The notes under the pieces are model-generated. The model did no database searches. It was not told where the DNA came from and saw only the letters and a list, made by a program, of their open reading frames with translations. A stretch of DNA of 64,000 bases. It comes from JAEYFP01 sp964579795. Lineage in GTDB: Bacteria > Bacillota > Clostridia > Lachnospirales > Lachnospiraceae. Of the stretch, positions 54,966 to 63,643 are shown in pieces (position 1 is the stretch's first letter; every line of letters starts with the position of its first letter). A program made the translations under genes and the position numbers. Location of the stretch: contig CAZOHM010000011.1 of NCBI GenBank assembly GCA_964579795.1, forward strand, positions 9,111 through 73,110, read 5' to 3'.

Positions 54966-55652
54966 TCATCCCCAGGCAGCGCATAAAGATAGAGCAATCT
55001 TGATTACATGCCTGGTCTGGTAGGCGGTGGCAATAAAATGTTGGATGGATTCTTTATGTATTTCTCTTCCTCTATTATCATTTCTCGGTGGTGTAGCTCC
55101 TCCAAACAATGCGGCAACATGTCTTACTCCATTCTCATAGACCGGGAAAATGTAACTCATGCATCCCGGCGTATGTCCAGGAGTGCTGACAACAGTAACT
55201 GATTTATCGCCACAATCAATTTCTTTGCCCTCAGATACATAGCAGTCCACGTCAAAGTTTTTCCATGTCTCCGGTCTGTCCGGTTTTGTTGGATGCTCAC
55301 GCCAGAATACATCATCAACCTCAGAAAGATAAGTCTTTGCATGGTGATTTTCGACAAACCACTTTCCACATCCTGTATGATCAACATGCCCATGTGTCAT
55401 AATGAATTTGTTTATATCTTTTGGATTCCAGTTCACACTTTCAATTGTCTCAAGTATTGTATGATATACTGCCTCATCCGGCCATATCCCATCAAAAATA
55501 ACAATCCCTGCTTCAGTCTTCCACACAAAACAAGCTGTCTCCTTTTGTGCCACAATCAGCAGATCATCAAATATCTGTGCGTAGGTAAACCACGTCATAT
55601 CCTCCATACGTTTAATTGTTTCAAATGTTAACTCTGGTATATTCTTCATCAT
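54966..55652 (-). CDS. MBL-fold metallohydrolase, C-terminally shortened
   Basis: 228 residues. The metallo-beta-lactamase metal motif is MTHGHVDHTGCG, with further ligands in VVSTPGHTPGC and a GGATPP segment later. Such proteins often run near 280-300 residues with extra helices after the last motif. Here the C-terminus ends in QTRHVIKIALSLCAAWG shortly after the IQHFIATAYQ helix. Either this is a short subfamily member or the end was replaced by a recombination event near 55000. The first five metal-binding residues look intact, so it could still fold. Confidence 0.75.
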   Translation of the reverse strand: MMKNIPELTFETIKRMEDMTWFTYAQIFDDLLIVAQKETACFVWKTEAGIVIFDGIWPDEAVYHTILETIESVNWNPKDINKFIMTHGHVDHTGCGKWFVENHHAKTYLSEVDDVFWREHPTKPDRPETWKNFDVDCYVSEGKEIDCGDKSVTVVSTPGHTPGCMSYIFPVYENGVRHVAALFGGATPPRNDNRGREIHKESIQHFIATAYQTRHVIKIALSLCAAWG

Positions 55653-55720
55653 TTATTTCCTATTCCTGCGCACCATTCTACACATCATTCTGAGCGTCAC
55701 AAGTTCTCAAGGCACAGTAT

Positions 55721-55930
55721 TCATGTAAGCATTTTCTCAAATAGTACCGTCTGCTCCTTCATACTGATTTTCCCAACTTTCCATCCCAACAACAGCAGTT
55801 CTTTCTTGAACTGTAAAAAGGAATGGTCAAGTGGTATGCCCGCAATCTCTCCAATTTCATCAAATGACAATTTTAGAGTAGACTCTTTACTGCTTGCAAC
55901 ATAGTTCCATAATTCACTGTATTTACTCAT
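55721..55930 (-). CDS. Small conserved DUF7662-like protein
   Basis: About 69 residues beginning MSKYSELWNYV, with the pattern KLSFDEIGEIAGIPLD followed by GWKV. This resembles the small DUF7662-type proteins found in Firmicutes, whose role is unknown. A GTG two codons upstream is an alternative start, but the ATG at 55930 follows AAGGGTG. It precedes no clear partner. The DNA-alkylation-repair gene ends 18 bases upstream. Confidence 0.6.
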   Translation of the reverse strand: MSKYSELWNYVASSKESTLKLSFDEIGEIAGIPLDHSFLQFKKELLLLGWKVGKISMKEQTVLFEKMLT

Positions 55931-55947
55931 AGGCACCCTTTTTCTTA

Positions 55948-56658
55948 TTACTCCTGTCCCATTTTTGTATTTTTCGAAATAAGGCGTTTTCTTCCTGCTG
56001 CCTGAACTACATTTTCAATTTCTTTCTTCACATCTTTTGCAATCCAGACTTGTGTTTTCGTTCCGCTTTCCATCAGTTCATTGGCTAATATAAGTGCTTT
56101 TTCATTATTGTTATAATCAATTTTTCCAATCTCTCTTAATGCCCACGATACAGCTTTTTTCACATGTTCATGCTGATTTTTAGAACATTCTCTAATTAAC
56201 AGCAAATAGTCTTCCAAAGCCTCTTCACTTATTTTATCATCGTGAATTGCTGCTGATGCTATCAGTGTAAATGCTGCACGCACTTTATAAACTTCCGATG
56301 AACTGCTCCATGTTCTGATAAAGAAATCATAATCCTTTCTCTTAATAATTAAATTTTTACATAAACGATCACATAAGTCCCATGATGAAACATCACCCAT
56401 TAAGCTCTCAATCTCTCCATTTGTAATTTGCTTTCTATCAAAAAGCAGCACTGCAAGAAGCTTTGCCTCGTGGTAGCCTGTCTCCCATAATTCATGTGCT
56501 AATTCATTTGATTTACCAATTTCTTTCGCCAAATTTCTTATTTCGGATGTAGATACTCCAATACTGCACTTTTCCGGTATCCCCATTTTGACTACATTTT
56601 CCTTATATTTTTCAGACGAACACCTTTGTAATTTTTCTATTATCTCTGAACAAGTCAT
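55948..56658 (-). CDS. DNA alkylation repair protein (AlkD-like)
   Basis: 236 residues of alpha-helical HEAT-like repeats. Matching segments are GVSTSEIRNLAKEIGKSNEL, WETGYHEAKLLAVLLFD, WDLCDRLCKNLI and KKAVSWALREIGK. AlkD-type enzymes remove alkylated bases by a non-flipping mechanism. The Trp and Asp residues in SSWDLCD fit the family's catalytic patch, but I cannot test this by alignment. It may share a transcript with the small gene downstream. Confidence 0.88.
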   Translation of the reverse strand: MTCSEIIEKLQRCSSEKYKENVVKMGIPEKCSIGVSTSEIRNLAKEIGKSNELAHELWETGYHEAKLLAVLLFDRKQITNGEIESLMGDVSSWDLCDRLCKNLIIKRKDYDFFIRTWSSSSEVYKVRAAFTLIASAAIHDDKISEEALEDYLLLIRECSKNQHEHVKKAVSWALREIGKIDYNNNEKALILANELMESGTKTQVWIAKDVKKEIENVVQAAGRKRLISKNTKMGQE

Positions 56659-56706
56659 TATTCTTCTCCGTTTTTCTTTAGATTCCCAATCCTTACTTAC
56701 AATAGC

Positions 56707-58128
56707 TCACGCTGTTGTTATGTTAAGCTTACCCACCTCACGACTCATAATTTGAACTGCTTCTTTTATCTGTTCTTCTGACAAAGATGAATAATTTATA
56801 ACAAATTCATGTTCACTTATATGATCGGGTTTATTATAATACTCTGACACTGCGCAGATTTTGATTCCATTTTTTTCCATAGTTCTAGCAAATTCCTTAT
56901 CTGAACATGTAATGTTAAGACAAAGCAAAAAATGCAGTCCTGCATCTGCTTCCTTAATCTCTGCGTATGATGAGAGTTCACTGTTTTGAATTTCCTCTAC
57001 TAATATATCTCTTTGCTTTTTATAAAAATTTCTCAACCTGTTAATATGTTTTTCAAAATATCCATCACTGATAAATTTTGCCACCGTCAGCTGAATAATT
57101 GATGTGACAGGACATGAATAAAAGGACATCTTTCTATAATACAGTTCCATCAAATGCTTTGGCAAAACCATGTAGCTGATTCGAACAGTATTTGCGATGG
57201 ATTTTGAAAACGTATTTAGGTAGATTAGTTTTTCATTAACATCAATACTCATAAGCGTAGGAATCGGTTTCCCTGTCATTCTAAACTCACTATCATAATC
57301 ATCTTCGATAATATATCTCTCATCAGCTTTGGATGCCCACCCTAACAACTCATACCTTCTGCTGATAGGCGTGATTTTTCCTGTTGGAAACTGATGAGAT
57401 GGGGATATATGTGCCACCTGAACCTTTTCCTGTTCCAGTTCTTCTACGCTGATTCCATCTCGGTTAAGTGAAATATGTTTTACAGTTGCCCCACATACCT
57501 GATATACCTGTGAGGTCTTTTGAAATCCCGGATCTTCAACACCATAGATTTTATTCTGACCAAGAAGCTGTACTATCTGCCCATACAGGTACTCTGTTCC
57601 AGCACCAATAATAATTTGTTCTGGATCTACAAACATATCTCTGAATTCCCGCAAATGATTTGCAATGGCCTTCCTAAGAGCAAAAGCACCACCACTTGGC
57701 GGCTTAATAAGCAAATCTTCCTGATAATCAGATAAACACTCACGAAGCAGCTTTGACCAAACCGAAAAGGGAAACTGTCCCAGATTAATACGATTGCTGG
57801 AAAAATCAGCCATGTACCGTTCTTCAGCTGCTGCCATGATCATGTTTTCCTTATTGACCATAATCTGTTTCTTTGCCATAACGCTGTTAATATCTGCAAC
57901 GAAATAGCCTTTCTTAGCTATGGAATAAACATATCCTTCTCCCATTAATTGATCATATGCATTTTCAATTGTAATTACGCTTATACCCAGATTTTTTGCA
58001 AAACTCCTTTTTGATGGCAGTTTCGCTCCTGATTTTATTTTTCTGGAAATAATATCTTTTTTTATGCATTTATACAAATGCTCATACATAGAATCTGACC
58101 CTATGTCTGCAAAAGAATATGTCAACAT
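56707..58128 (-). CDS. pdxR: MocR-type regulator, probable PdxR
   Basis: 473 residues. The N-terminal GntR winged helix (GAKLPSKRSFAKNLGISVIT) is followed by an aminotransferase-like domain whose PLP lysine is in NTFSKSIANTVRISY. It lies divergent to pdxS and pdxT, and in other Firmicutes this arrangement marks PdxR, which activates PLP synthesis and represses itself. Two copies of ATATATCCA sit 23 bases apart between the genes, a probable binding site. The start is supported by GGAGATTAC upstream. Confidence 0.88.
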   Translation of the reverse strand: MLTYSFADIGSDSMYEHLYKCIKKDIISRKIKSGAKLPSKRSFAKNLGISVITIENAYDQLMGEGYVYSIAKKGYFVADINSVMAKKQIMVNKENMIMAAAEERYMADFSSNRINLGQFPFSVWSKLLRECLSDYQEDLLIKPPSGGAFALRKAIANHLREFRDMFVDPEQIIIGAGTEYLYGQIVQLLGQNKIYGVEDPGFQKTSQVYQVCGATVKHISLNRDGISVEELEQEKVQVAHISPSHQFPTGKITPISRRYELLGWASKADERYIIEDDYDSEFRMTGKPIPTLMSIDVNEKLIYLNTFSKSIANTVRISYMVLPKHLMELYYRKMSFYSCPVTSIIQLTVAKFISDGYFEKHINRLRNFYKKQRDILVEEIQNSELSSYAEIKEADAGLHFLLCLNITCSDKEFARTMEKNGIKICAVSEYYNKPDHISEHEFVINYSSLSEEQIKEAVQIMSREVGKLNITTA

Positions 58129-58160
58129 CGCTTAGTAATCTCCGCATCTGGACTTTCTGA

Positions 58161-58192
58161 ATATATCCATTCTGACCATTTTAATATATCCA
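58161..58192. promoter_or_regulatory. Direct repeats, candidate PdxR site
   Basis: ATATATCCA occurs at 58161-58169 and again at 58184-58192, 23 bases apart on the plus strand, about two helical turns. Direct repeats are typical of MocR regulators. The region separates divergent pdxR and pdxST. Confidence 0.6.
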
Positions 58193-58271
58193 GTTTGATT
58201 GTACTATCTTACTTGTAACTTGTCCACAAGATAATTTACAAAAATCAATATTATGAAAAGAGGAAATAATT

Positions 58272-59147
58272 ATGGAAAACGAACACTACGAATTAAACAA
58301 AAACCTGGCACAGATGTTAAAGGGTGGTGTAATCATGGATGTAACCACTCCGGAGCAGGCAAAAATTGCAGAAGACGCTGGCGCCTGTGCGGTTATGGCA
58401 TTAGAAAGAATTCCTGCTGATATTCGAGCTGCCGGTGGTGTTTCTAGAATGAGTGACCCTAAGATGATTAAAGAAATACAGAAGACTGTATCTATTCCGG
58501 TTATGGCCAAATGTCGTATTGGTCATTTCACTGAAGCAAGGATACTAGAAGCGATTGAAATAGATTATATTGATGAAAGTGAAGTACTCTCTCCTGCCGA
58601 TGATGTATATCATATTGATAAAACAACTTTCAATGTACCTTTTGTATGCGGTGCTAAAGATCTCGGAGAGGCGCTTAGACGAATCAGCGAAGGTGCATCC
58701 ATGATCAGAACCAAGGGCGAACCGGGAACCGGAGATATTGTGCAGGCAGTCAGACATATGCGTATGATGAACAGAGAGATAGCACGCATCAAATCTATGC
58801 GCACAGATGAATTGTTTGATGCAGCAAAAGAACTTCAAGTATCAATCGACTTAGTAAACTATGTACATGAGAACGGAAAACTTCCTGTTGTAAACTTTGC
58901 AGCCGGTGGAGTGGCTACTCCTGCTGATGCAGCTCTTATGATGCAGCTTGGTGCAGAGGGTGTCTTTGTAGGATCCGGTATCTTTAAATCTGGAAATCCA
59001 CAAAGACGTGCAGACGCGATTGTTAAGGCTGTAACAAACTATAGTGATTCTGCTATGCTCGCATCTCTTTCAGAAGACTTAGGCGAAGCCATGGTTGGAA
59101 TTAATGAACAGGAAATTGAGCTTCTTATGGCAGAAAGAGGAAAATAA
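58272..59147 (+). CDS. pdxS: Pyridoxal 5'-phosphate synthase lyase subunit PdxS
   Basis: 291 residues. PdxS builds PLP from ribose-5-phosphate, glyceraldehyde-3-phosphate and ammonia from PdxT. Recognisable segments are GGVIMDVTTPEQAKIAEDAG, the catalytic Lys in VMAKCRIGH (about 81), a later Lys in ARIKSM and NFAAGGVATPADAA. The length and TIM-barrel phosphate loops fit the family. It begins after AGAGGAAATAATT and overlaps the PdxT start at one base. Confidence 0.97.
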   Translation: MENEHYELNKNLAQMLKGGVIMDVTTPEQAKIAEDAGACAVMALERIPADIRAAGGVSRMSDPKMIKEIQKTVSIPVMAKCRIGHFTEARILEAIEIDYIDESEVLSPADDVYHIDKTTFNVPFVCGAKDLGEALRRISEGASMIRTKGEPGTGDIVQAVRHMRMMNREIARIKSMRTDELFDAAKELQVSIDLVNYVHENGKLPVVNFAAGGVATPADAALMMQLGAEGVFVGSGIFKSGNPQRRADAIVKAVTNYSDSAMLASLSEDLGEAMVGINEQEIELLMAERGK

Positions 59148-59743
59148 TGACGATTGGAATATTAGCAGTTCAGGGGGCTTTTCTCGAGCACGAAAAAATG
59201 CTTGACAGATTTAATATCGACTATATTGAGTTAAGACAAAAATCTGACTTAATAAATAAAATTGACGGTCTTATCCTTCCCGGTGGAGAAAGCACCGTAC
59301 AGGGAAAACTACTAAAAGAGCTTGATATGTATGACATATTAAAAGAGAGAATAGATGAAGGGCTTCCGGTTCTTGCAACCTGTGCGGGTATGATTCTATT
59401 AGCCGAAACTCTTTCAAATGATGACAAACACTATTTTCAAACCATGCCAATAACTGTGAAAAGAAATGCCTATGGAAGACAACTTGGAAGTTTTCACACC
59501 ACTGGTCAATTCGGAAATATCGGTGATATACCTATGACATTTATCAGAGCACCTTATGTTGAATCATATGGTGCCAATGTAATACCGCTCGCGACTGTAA
59601 ATAACAATACAGTTGCTGTGCAGTATCATAATCAAATTGCTCTTGCCTTTCATCCAGAGTTAGATGATGATCCTAAAGCATATATTCTTTTTATAAGTTT
59701 AGTCAAAAAGTTCTCTGCCTTACCCTCATTTCATACATGGTAA
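59147..59743 (+). CDS. pdxT: Pyridoxal 5'-phosphate synthase glutaminase subunit PdxT
   Basis: 198 residues of the glutamine amidotransferase fold. GGESTVQGK marks the loop after the second strand, the nucleophile is in LATCAGMIL (about Cys 80) and the His-Glu pair is in AFHPELDDD. It supplies ammonia to PdxS. The start directly overlaps the PdxS stop. The 3' end overlaps the convergent CPBP gene by 13 bases. Confidence 0.95.
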   Translation: MTIGILAVQGAFLEHEKMLDRFNIDYIELRQKSDLINKIDGLILPGGESTVQGKLLKELDMYDILKERIDEGLPVLATCAGMILLAETLSNDDKHYFQTMPITVKRNAYGRQLGSFHTTGQFGNIGDIPMTFIRAPYVESYGANVIPLATVNNNTVAVQYHNQIALAFHPELDDDPKAYILFISLVKKFSALPSFHTW

Positions 59744-60624
59744 AATGTATGAAATAGGTCATCAAAAATCCAGGCAAATCTCTTTTTGATTTCCTGTTGC
59801 TTCTCAGAGCGAATCAAATAAACACCTACTCCAAAACAGATAAAGGAAATTAGAATGGCTTCTATTCTTGTAAACATATTGCCCTCGATTCCACCCGTAA
59901 AAGCGGCATGCAAAATATCTACAAAGGCATGTACAATAATACCCGGTAGAAGGTTACCGGTGCGCAGATATAATGCACACAGGATAACACCTGCTCCAAC
60001 AGCATAAACGACCTGCGATAATGTATCTGCTATCGGTACACTCCCAATGTTAGACAGATGTATAACACCGAATGCAATCGAAGAAAAAATCGTTCCCTTA
60101 AGAATGACGTTGGATTTGTTCTTCCACTGATAGAGATAGTTATTCAGCACTACGCCGCGACACAAAACCTCTTCAAAAAGTCCGGGGGCAAACCCGGTCA
60201 GAAGTGCTGCAAAGAGTCCCTCTAATCCTACAAACTTCTGTCCTAAAAAGAACAGACTATCTGTTATGTTCACTAAGCCAAAGATAATTGCAGGCCATCC
60301 AAAAATCAGAATTTCTTTCCACGATCCAATCTTACGAATACCAAAGGTCCACTCCTTCATAACAAATCTATGTATAAAAACCATGACCAGAAATGAAAAG
60401 CAAATACGTGTAACGCTATATACATAGTCATTGGAAAAAGTGGCCATATCTGAAATTCTGTCCCACAGGAAATAGTAAATCACATTTGAAATCAAGACCG
60501 CCAAAAGCGATACCACTATCAACATTACAATTGGGAATACAAGAGAAAACGGAATTGGCCATTTCAGAATCCAGTGTTTTCGCTGCCGTACATTTCCCTG
60601 ATGTTTTTCCTTTGATATACTCAT
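59731..60624 (-). CDS. CPBP-family intramembrane metalloprotease
   Basis: About 297 residues with about seven membrane segments. The family motifs are EEVLCRG (EExxxR), FGVIH (FxxxH) and HAFVD (HxxxD), the expected metal-binding set. Such proteases process membrane proteins or bacteriocin precursors, but no target is evident. The start at 60624 (MSISKEK) follows GGGAGAATTATTAAA. A longer reading would extend into the upstream gene. The 3' end overlaps pdxT tail to tail. Confidence 0.88.
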   Translation of the reverse strand: MSISKEKHQGNVRQRKHWILKWPIPFSLVFPIVMLIVVSLLAVLISNVIYYFLWDRISDMATFSNDYVYSVTRICFSFLVMVFIHRFVMKEWTFGIRKIGSWKEILIFGWPAIIFGLVNITDSLFFLGQKFVGLEGLFAALLTGFAPGLFEEVLCRGVVLNNYLYQWKNKSNVILKGTIFSSIAFGVIHLSNIGSVPIADTLSQVVYAVGAGVILCALYLRTGNLLPGIIVHAFVDILHAAFTGGIEGNMFTRIEAILISFICFGVGVYLIRSEKQQEIKKRFAWIFDDLFHTFYHV

Positions 60625-60722
60625 TTTAATAATTCTCCCTTCCCTAATTACGAACCTATGCATAAATAGAACTGATGTTTGCTGACTTTTAGAATACAGT
60701 AAAAGTAAAACGACATCCAATA

Positions 60723-61577
60723 TTACAGCTTCAATGCTCCCTTCGGACATGCATCAATACACTTCATGCACAGAATACATTCCGTCGCATTATGACGCTT
60801 TCTGGACGGATCAGGTACATCCACCTCCATCGGGCATATCTTCTTGCACTTTCCACAGGACACGCACTGTTCCTGGTTGACTCTAACACGCATCCAGGCA
60901 AAGCGGCTGGCTAGCTTCAGAAATATAGTAATCGGACAGATATATTTACAAAAGGCTCTGTTATCATGGAACACAAATGTCAGTGTGATACCCACAGCAT
61001 AATAAATGATATTGCACACAATAAAGCTGACAAACATAATATGCTCCTTGTCCGGCACCTGAAAAGCGAACAACGCACCCACAAATAGGAGTGACATCAC
61101 GAAGACAGCATAACGAATCCACCCATAGCGTTTTCTTCTCTCATCTCCTGTAGTCAGGTCATGCTTCGGTTGCTTATAGGGAAGCAAATCAAGAACCATT
61201 GCCGTCCAACATGCGAATCCACACCAGCCTCTGCCAAACACAAGCGGTCCGAAAATTTTCGCCACTACATAATGAATCGTCGCCGCTTCAAATACACCCA
61301 GAAAGAGATAGTACCAGAAACCCTCAATCTGCATGTTTTCCTGACAGATGATTCCCAGATAGACCAGCATATACATTCCTACTCCAAGCTGTACGACTAA
61401 TCTGGCATGCTTATATTTTCTTGTAAAAAGGAATAATCCCAGTGCCAGAAATATGCCAATATAAGAAAAGTTAAATAAATAAAAGATATTGTCCAGACAA
61501 AGCCACAATATGACAGCAATTGTTTCAAAAATTGTAAGCATAATAATTGATGACAAGTATTTCTTTAGTGTTTTCAT
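60723..61577 (-). CDS. NapH-like membrane ferredoxin
   Basis: 284 residues with about five membrane segments and a Cys-containing WCGFAC motif midway. The C-terminal ferredoxin part has CVSCGKCKKICP and CILCMKCIDACP. This is the layout of NapH/CcoG-type electron-transfer proteins that move electrons across the membrane. The donor and acceptor are unknown. It is about 100 bases upstream of the CPBP gene in the same direction and may share its transcript. Confidence 0.85.
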   Translation of the reverse strand: MKTLKKYLSSIIMLTIFETIAVILWLCLDNIFYLFNFSYIGIFLALGLFLFTRKYKHARLVVQLGVGMYMLVYLGIICQENMQIEGFWYYLFLGVFEAATIHYVVAKIFGPLVFGRGWCGFACWTAMVLDLLPYKQPKHDLTTGDERRKRYGWIRYAVFVMSLLFVGALFAFQVPDKEHIMFVSFIVCNIIYYAVGITLTFVFHDNRAFCKYICPITIFLKLASRFAWMRVRVNQEQCVSCGKCKKICPMEVDVPDPSRKRHNATECILCMKCIDACPKGALKL

Positions 61578-61731
61578 GTTCCTGTCTTCCCTTCGTAGAA
61601 TTATTTATATTAGGTTTGTAACTACATGTCTCTAAATGAATTTAAAACTGTATATGAGGATTACTATTCTACCGGCTGCTTAGCCCGTGAAATCTCCCAT
61701 TTTATTTTGTACTAAATTCTGATACAGTACC

Positions 61732-61757
61732 AAAAAGAGGTGCTATTTGCACCTCTT
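61732..61757 (-). terminator. Terminator of the candidate small RNA
   Basis: On the minus strand AAGAGGTGC and GCACCTCTT (9 bp, loop of about five bases) are followed by five T. It ends the RNA that starts near 61923. Confidence 0.8.
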
Positions 61758-61923
61758 CTATCCTCTCAAATAACATCCACTTATTTCTCATTCACTTACT
61801 ATTACAGACCTGTACATCAATCCCGTTATTATTTATCAATTGGTGTCACTGTTCCTCAATGTCCACTTCTATTCCACTTGGGTTATTATCTATGGTTCCA
61901 GCATACACATTCGTTATTATCCA
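61732..61923 (-). ncRNA. Candidate structured small RNA (about 190 nt)
   Basis: A strong promoter at 61930-61958 and an intrinsic terminator at 61732-61757 bracket about 190 bases with no coding frame longer than a few codons. The two ends can pair (AATAAC near the 5' end with GTTATT near the 3' end, plus TCTTCT with AGAAGA if the start is at 61926). An internal hairpin pairs CATTG with CAGTG and further arms. A rod-like closed RNA of this size is reminiscent of 6S RNA, but no conserved 6S sequence was confirmed. A leader for the downstream NapH-like gene is the other reading. Confidence 0.55.
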
Positions 61924-61929
61924 GAAGAT

Positions 61930-61958
61930 AATATACCATAGAATTGTCCTTTTTTCAA
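61930..61958 (-). promoter_or_regulatory. Promoter of the candidate small RNA
   Basis: On the minus strand TTGAAA (61953-61958) and TATATT (61930-61935) are 17 bases apart, giving a start near 61923. Confidence 0.7.
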
Positions 61959-62010
61959 TCAAGTAAAAATTATATTACAGTTTCATCCCAAGCCGTCAAC
62001 ACTCAAATAG

Positions 62011-62148
62011 ATGATGCTGTACAAAGGAAATATAGAACCTGCAAAATTGGACTACTTGAACATGATTGGAGCAGCTTCCAGCGGAATGCAGAAAACCACC
62101 CAGCTCATGATAAAGGCGGCGTTGTTTAACACAAGGCATATGGTTTGA
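62011..62148 (+). other. Short reading frame of unknown origin
   Basis: A 45-codon frame beginning MMLYKGNIEPAKLDYLNM and ending in KAALFNTRHMV. It lies in the otherwise gene-free stretch 61959-62459. The residue mix looks protein-like, but there is no clear ribosome site and the family was not recognised. It may be the tail of a decayed gene. The rest of this interval holds only AT-rich DNA and the hairpin at 62319-62334. Confidence 0.3.
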
Positions 62149-62318
62149 CGTTTACTTTAAACCTTTTTGGGTTATACTTTACATTTCATATATTATCTAT
62201 TAAAATACATTTATAAACTTGACGAGGTGATAATATCCGTCATATCTGATATTGTTTATTCGCAAATATAGATATGCAGTGGAAAAGAAGGATTAAAGAG
62301 ATTAATACAGAATGCTTT

Positions 62319-62334
62319 AGCCATATAGATGGCT
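62319..62334 (+). terminator. Leader hairpin before the nucleotidyltransferase
   Basis: AGCCAT and ATGGCT pair around ATAG, followed on the plus strand by TATTTTGTATTTC. It sits about 125 bases before the nucleotidyltransferase, downstream of a weak promoter-like pair (TTGACG near 62219). A leader attenuator or a simple terminator are both possible. The stem is short. Confidence 0.4.
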
Positions 62335-62459
62335 TATTTTGTATTTCTCTTTTTCTTCTCTCCACTGTTTTTTTATATTAGGAATTTGCCAACATACTAT
62401 TTATTATTGTGGCGACACCAAAGTTTTAAAAGCAATTAATATTATTAAATAAGAAAGGC

Positions 62460-63482
62460 ATGGTAATCGAAATGAAAAGACCTTACGTACAAGCTGTTGG
62501 TATCAACAAACAAGAGGAATTAACAAAAGAACTTATGAATCATCTTTCACTCTTTCAGAAATATCGCGGAATCGCTGGAATTATGCTAGATGGAGGAATC
62601 TCACGTGGATTTGCAGATTCTTTATCTGAGATTGATGTTGTCATTTTCTTACATCAAGAAGAATTTGATAAATATAAAAACGCTTCTACTCCAACAGCTC
62701 TAGGCATTACAATGATCGATAATTATTTATATGATATTAAATTGAACAGCTACGAAGAAGAATGGAATCGAAAATATGATCAAGTTGGATTATGGGATAT
62801 GTCCTATGCAAAAATTCTATATGATCCAAATGGAGAACTCCAAAAATTATTTGATTACAAACTAAATGTCAAAATAGATTTCATGAATGCAACAGGTGAG
62901 TTATTTGATGCGTGGTGGCATTATCGCCTAGCTGGTGATATTTGGGTGAAACGTGAAGACACAATGCAAGGACATTTCGTTTTGAATGAAGGAATTACTC
63001 CTTTATTATCAGTGCTCTATATAATTAATCAAGAATTTGTTCCTCATGAAAAATGGATTATACATATGAGTCATTCTTTAAATTGGTTACCCACCCATTA
63101 CGAAGAACAATTATCAAAAATTATATGTATTATGGATTCATCTATCTCAGGTTTACTACAAAGGCAACAAGCATTTGAACGCTTATGGAATGAATTAAAT
63201 ACAAAGCTTTGTGATTTACTATCATGTCCGAAAGGAATTAACGCCACTCAATTATCTTCTTATAATGGAATATTTGAGCTATATCAAAAAGGTAGTATCA
63301 GCCTATCTGAATGGAATCTTTCTCATTCTCTTGGCGATTTAAATTATGATCCACTTAATAAACTTGCTAAAGTTGAAAACAATAACATTATTTTCCGATA
63401 TGATATATTGGATTCTCTATCTGAAAATGATATGTATTCTTGGTTTTATGAAATAACAAATGCGATTAAACTAAATCAATAA
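62460..63482 (+). CDS. Nucleotidyltransferase-fold protein, AT-rich
   Basis: 340 residues. The nucleotidyltransferase signature is visible as DGGISRGFADSLSEIDVVI (Gly-x-Ser, then Asp after a Ser-Glu-Ile). The C-terminal part contains helices with YIINQEFVPHEKW. It resembles proteins that transfer a nucleotide to small molecules such as aminoglycosides, or the DUF4037-type group. A resistance function cannot be assigned by eye. A second Met at 62472 is also possible as the start, and AAAGG lies 1 base from the first ATG and 13 from the second. Its base and codon use are more AT-rich than neighbouring genes, suggesting acquisition. It replaces or disrupts the end of a GNAT gene. Confidence 0.7.
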   Translation: MVIEMKRPYVQAVGINKQEELTKELMNHLSLFQKYRGIAGIMLDGGISRGFADSLSEIDVVIFLHQEEFDKYKNASTPTALGITMIDNYLYDIKLNSYEEEWNRKYDQVGLWDMSYAKILYDPNGELQKLFDYKLNVKIDFMNATGELFDAWWHYRLAGDIWVKREDTMQGHFVLNEGITPLLSVLYIINQEFVPHEKWIIHMSHSLNWLPTHYEEQLSKIICIMDSSISGLLQRQQAFERLWNELNTKLCDLLSCPKGINATQLSSYNGIFELYQKGSISLSEWNLSHSLGDLNYDPLNKLAKVENNNIIFRYDILDSLSENDMYSWFYEITNAIKLNQ

Positions 63483-63611
63483 ACTACGTTCTTGCTTTAG
63501 AAGCTGCACTATTATACGCATAAAATCTTCTAAGTCTTCTATCCTCCATGCGTGAAGCATCAGCCGCTCCGTTACAAGTTCAACATTACTTATATCAACA
63601 TTAGCATTCAT
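63471..63611 (-). pseudogene. 5' fragment of a RimJ/RimL-type GNAT gene
   Basis: On the minus strand from an ATG at 63611 the frame reads MNANVDISNVELVTERLMLH and then WRIEDLEDFM. It soon becomes unrelated (RIIVQLLKQERS) and stops at 63471. This is the classic N-terminus of RimJ/RimL-type acetyltransferases without the acetyl-CoA region. It ends inside the tail of the AT-rich nucleotidyltransferase gene, so that DNA probably inserted into or replaced the GNAT gene. Confidence 0.75.
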
Positions 63612-63643
63612 ATATGTTCGATTTCCTTAGAGGATACACTCTA

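Noticed and set aside
62460..63482. Antibiotic-resistance assignment for the nucleotidyltransferase
   Set aside because: The fold is plausible, but the signature alone does not show a drug substrate, and no search could be run.
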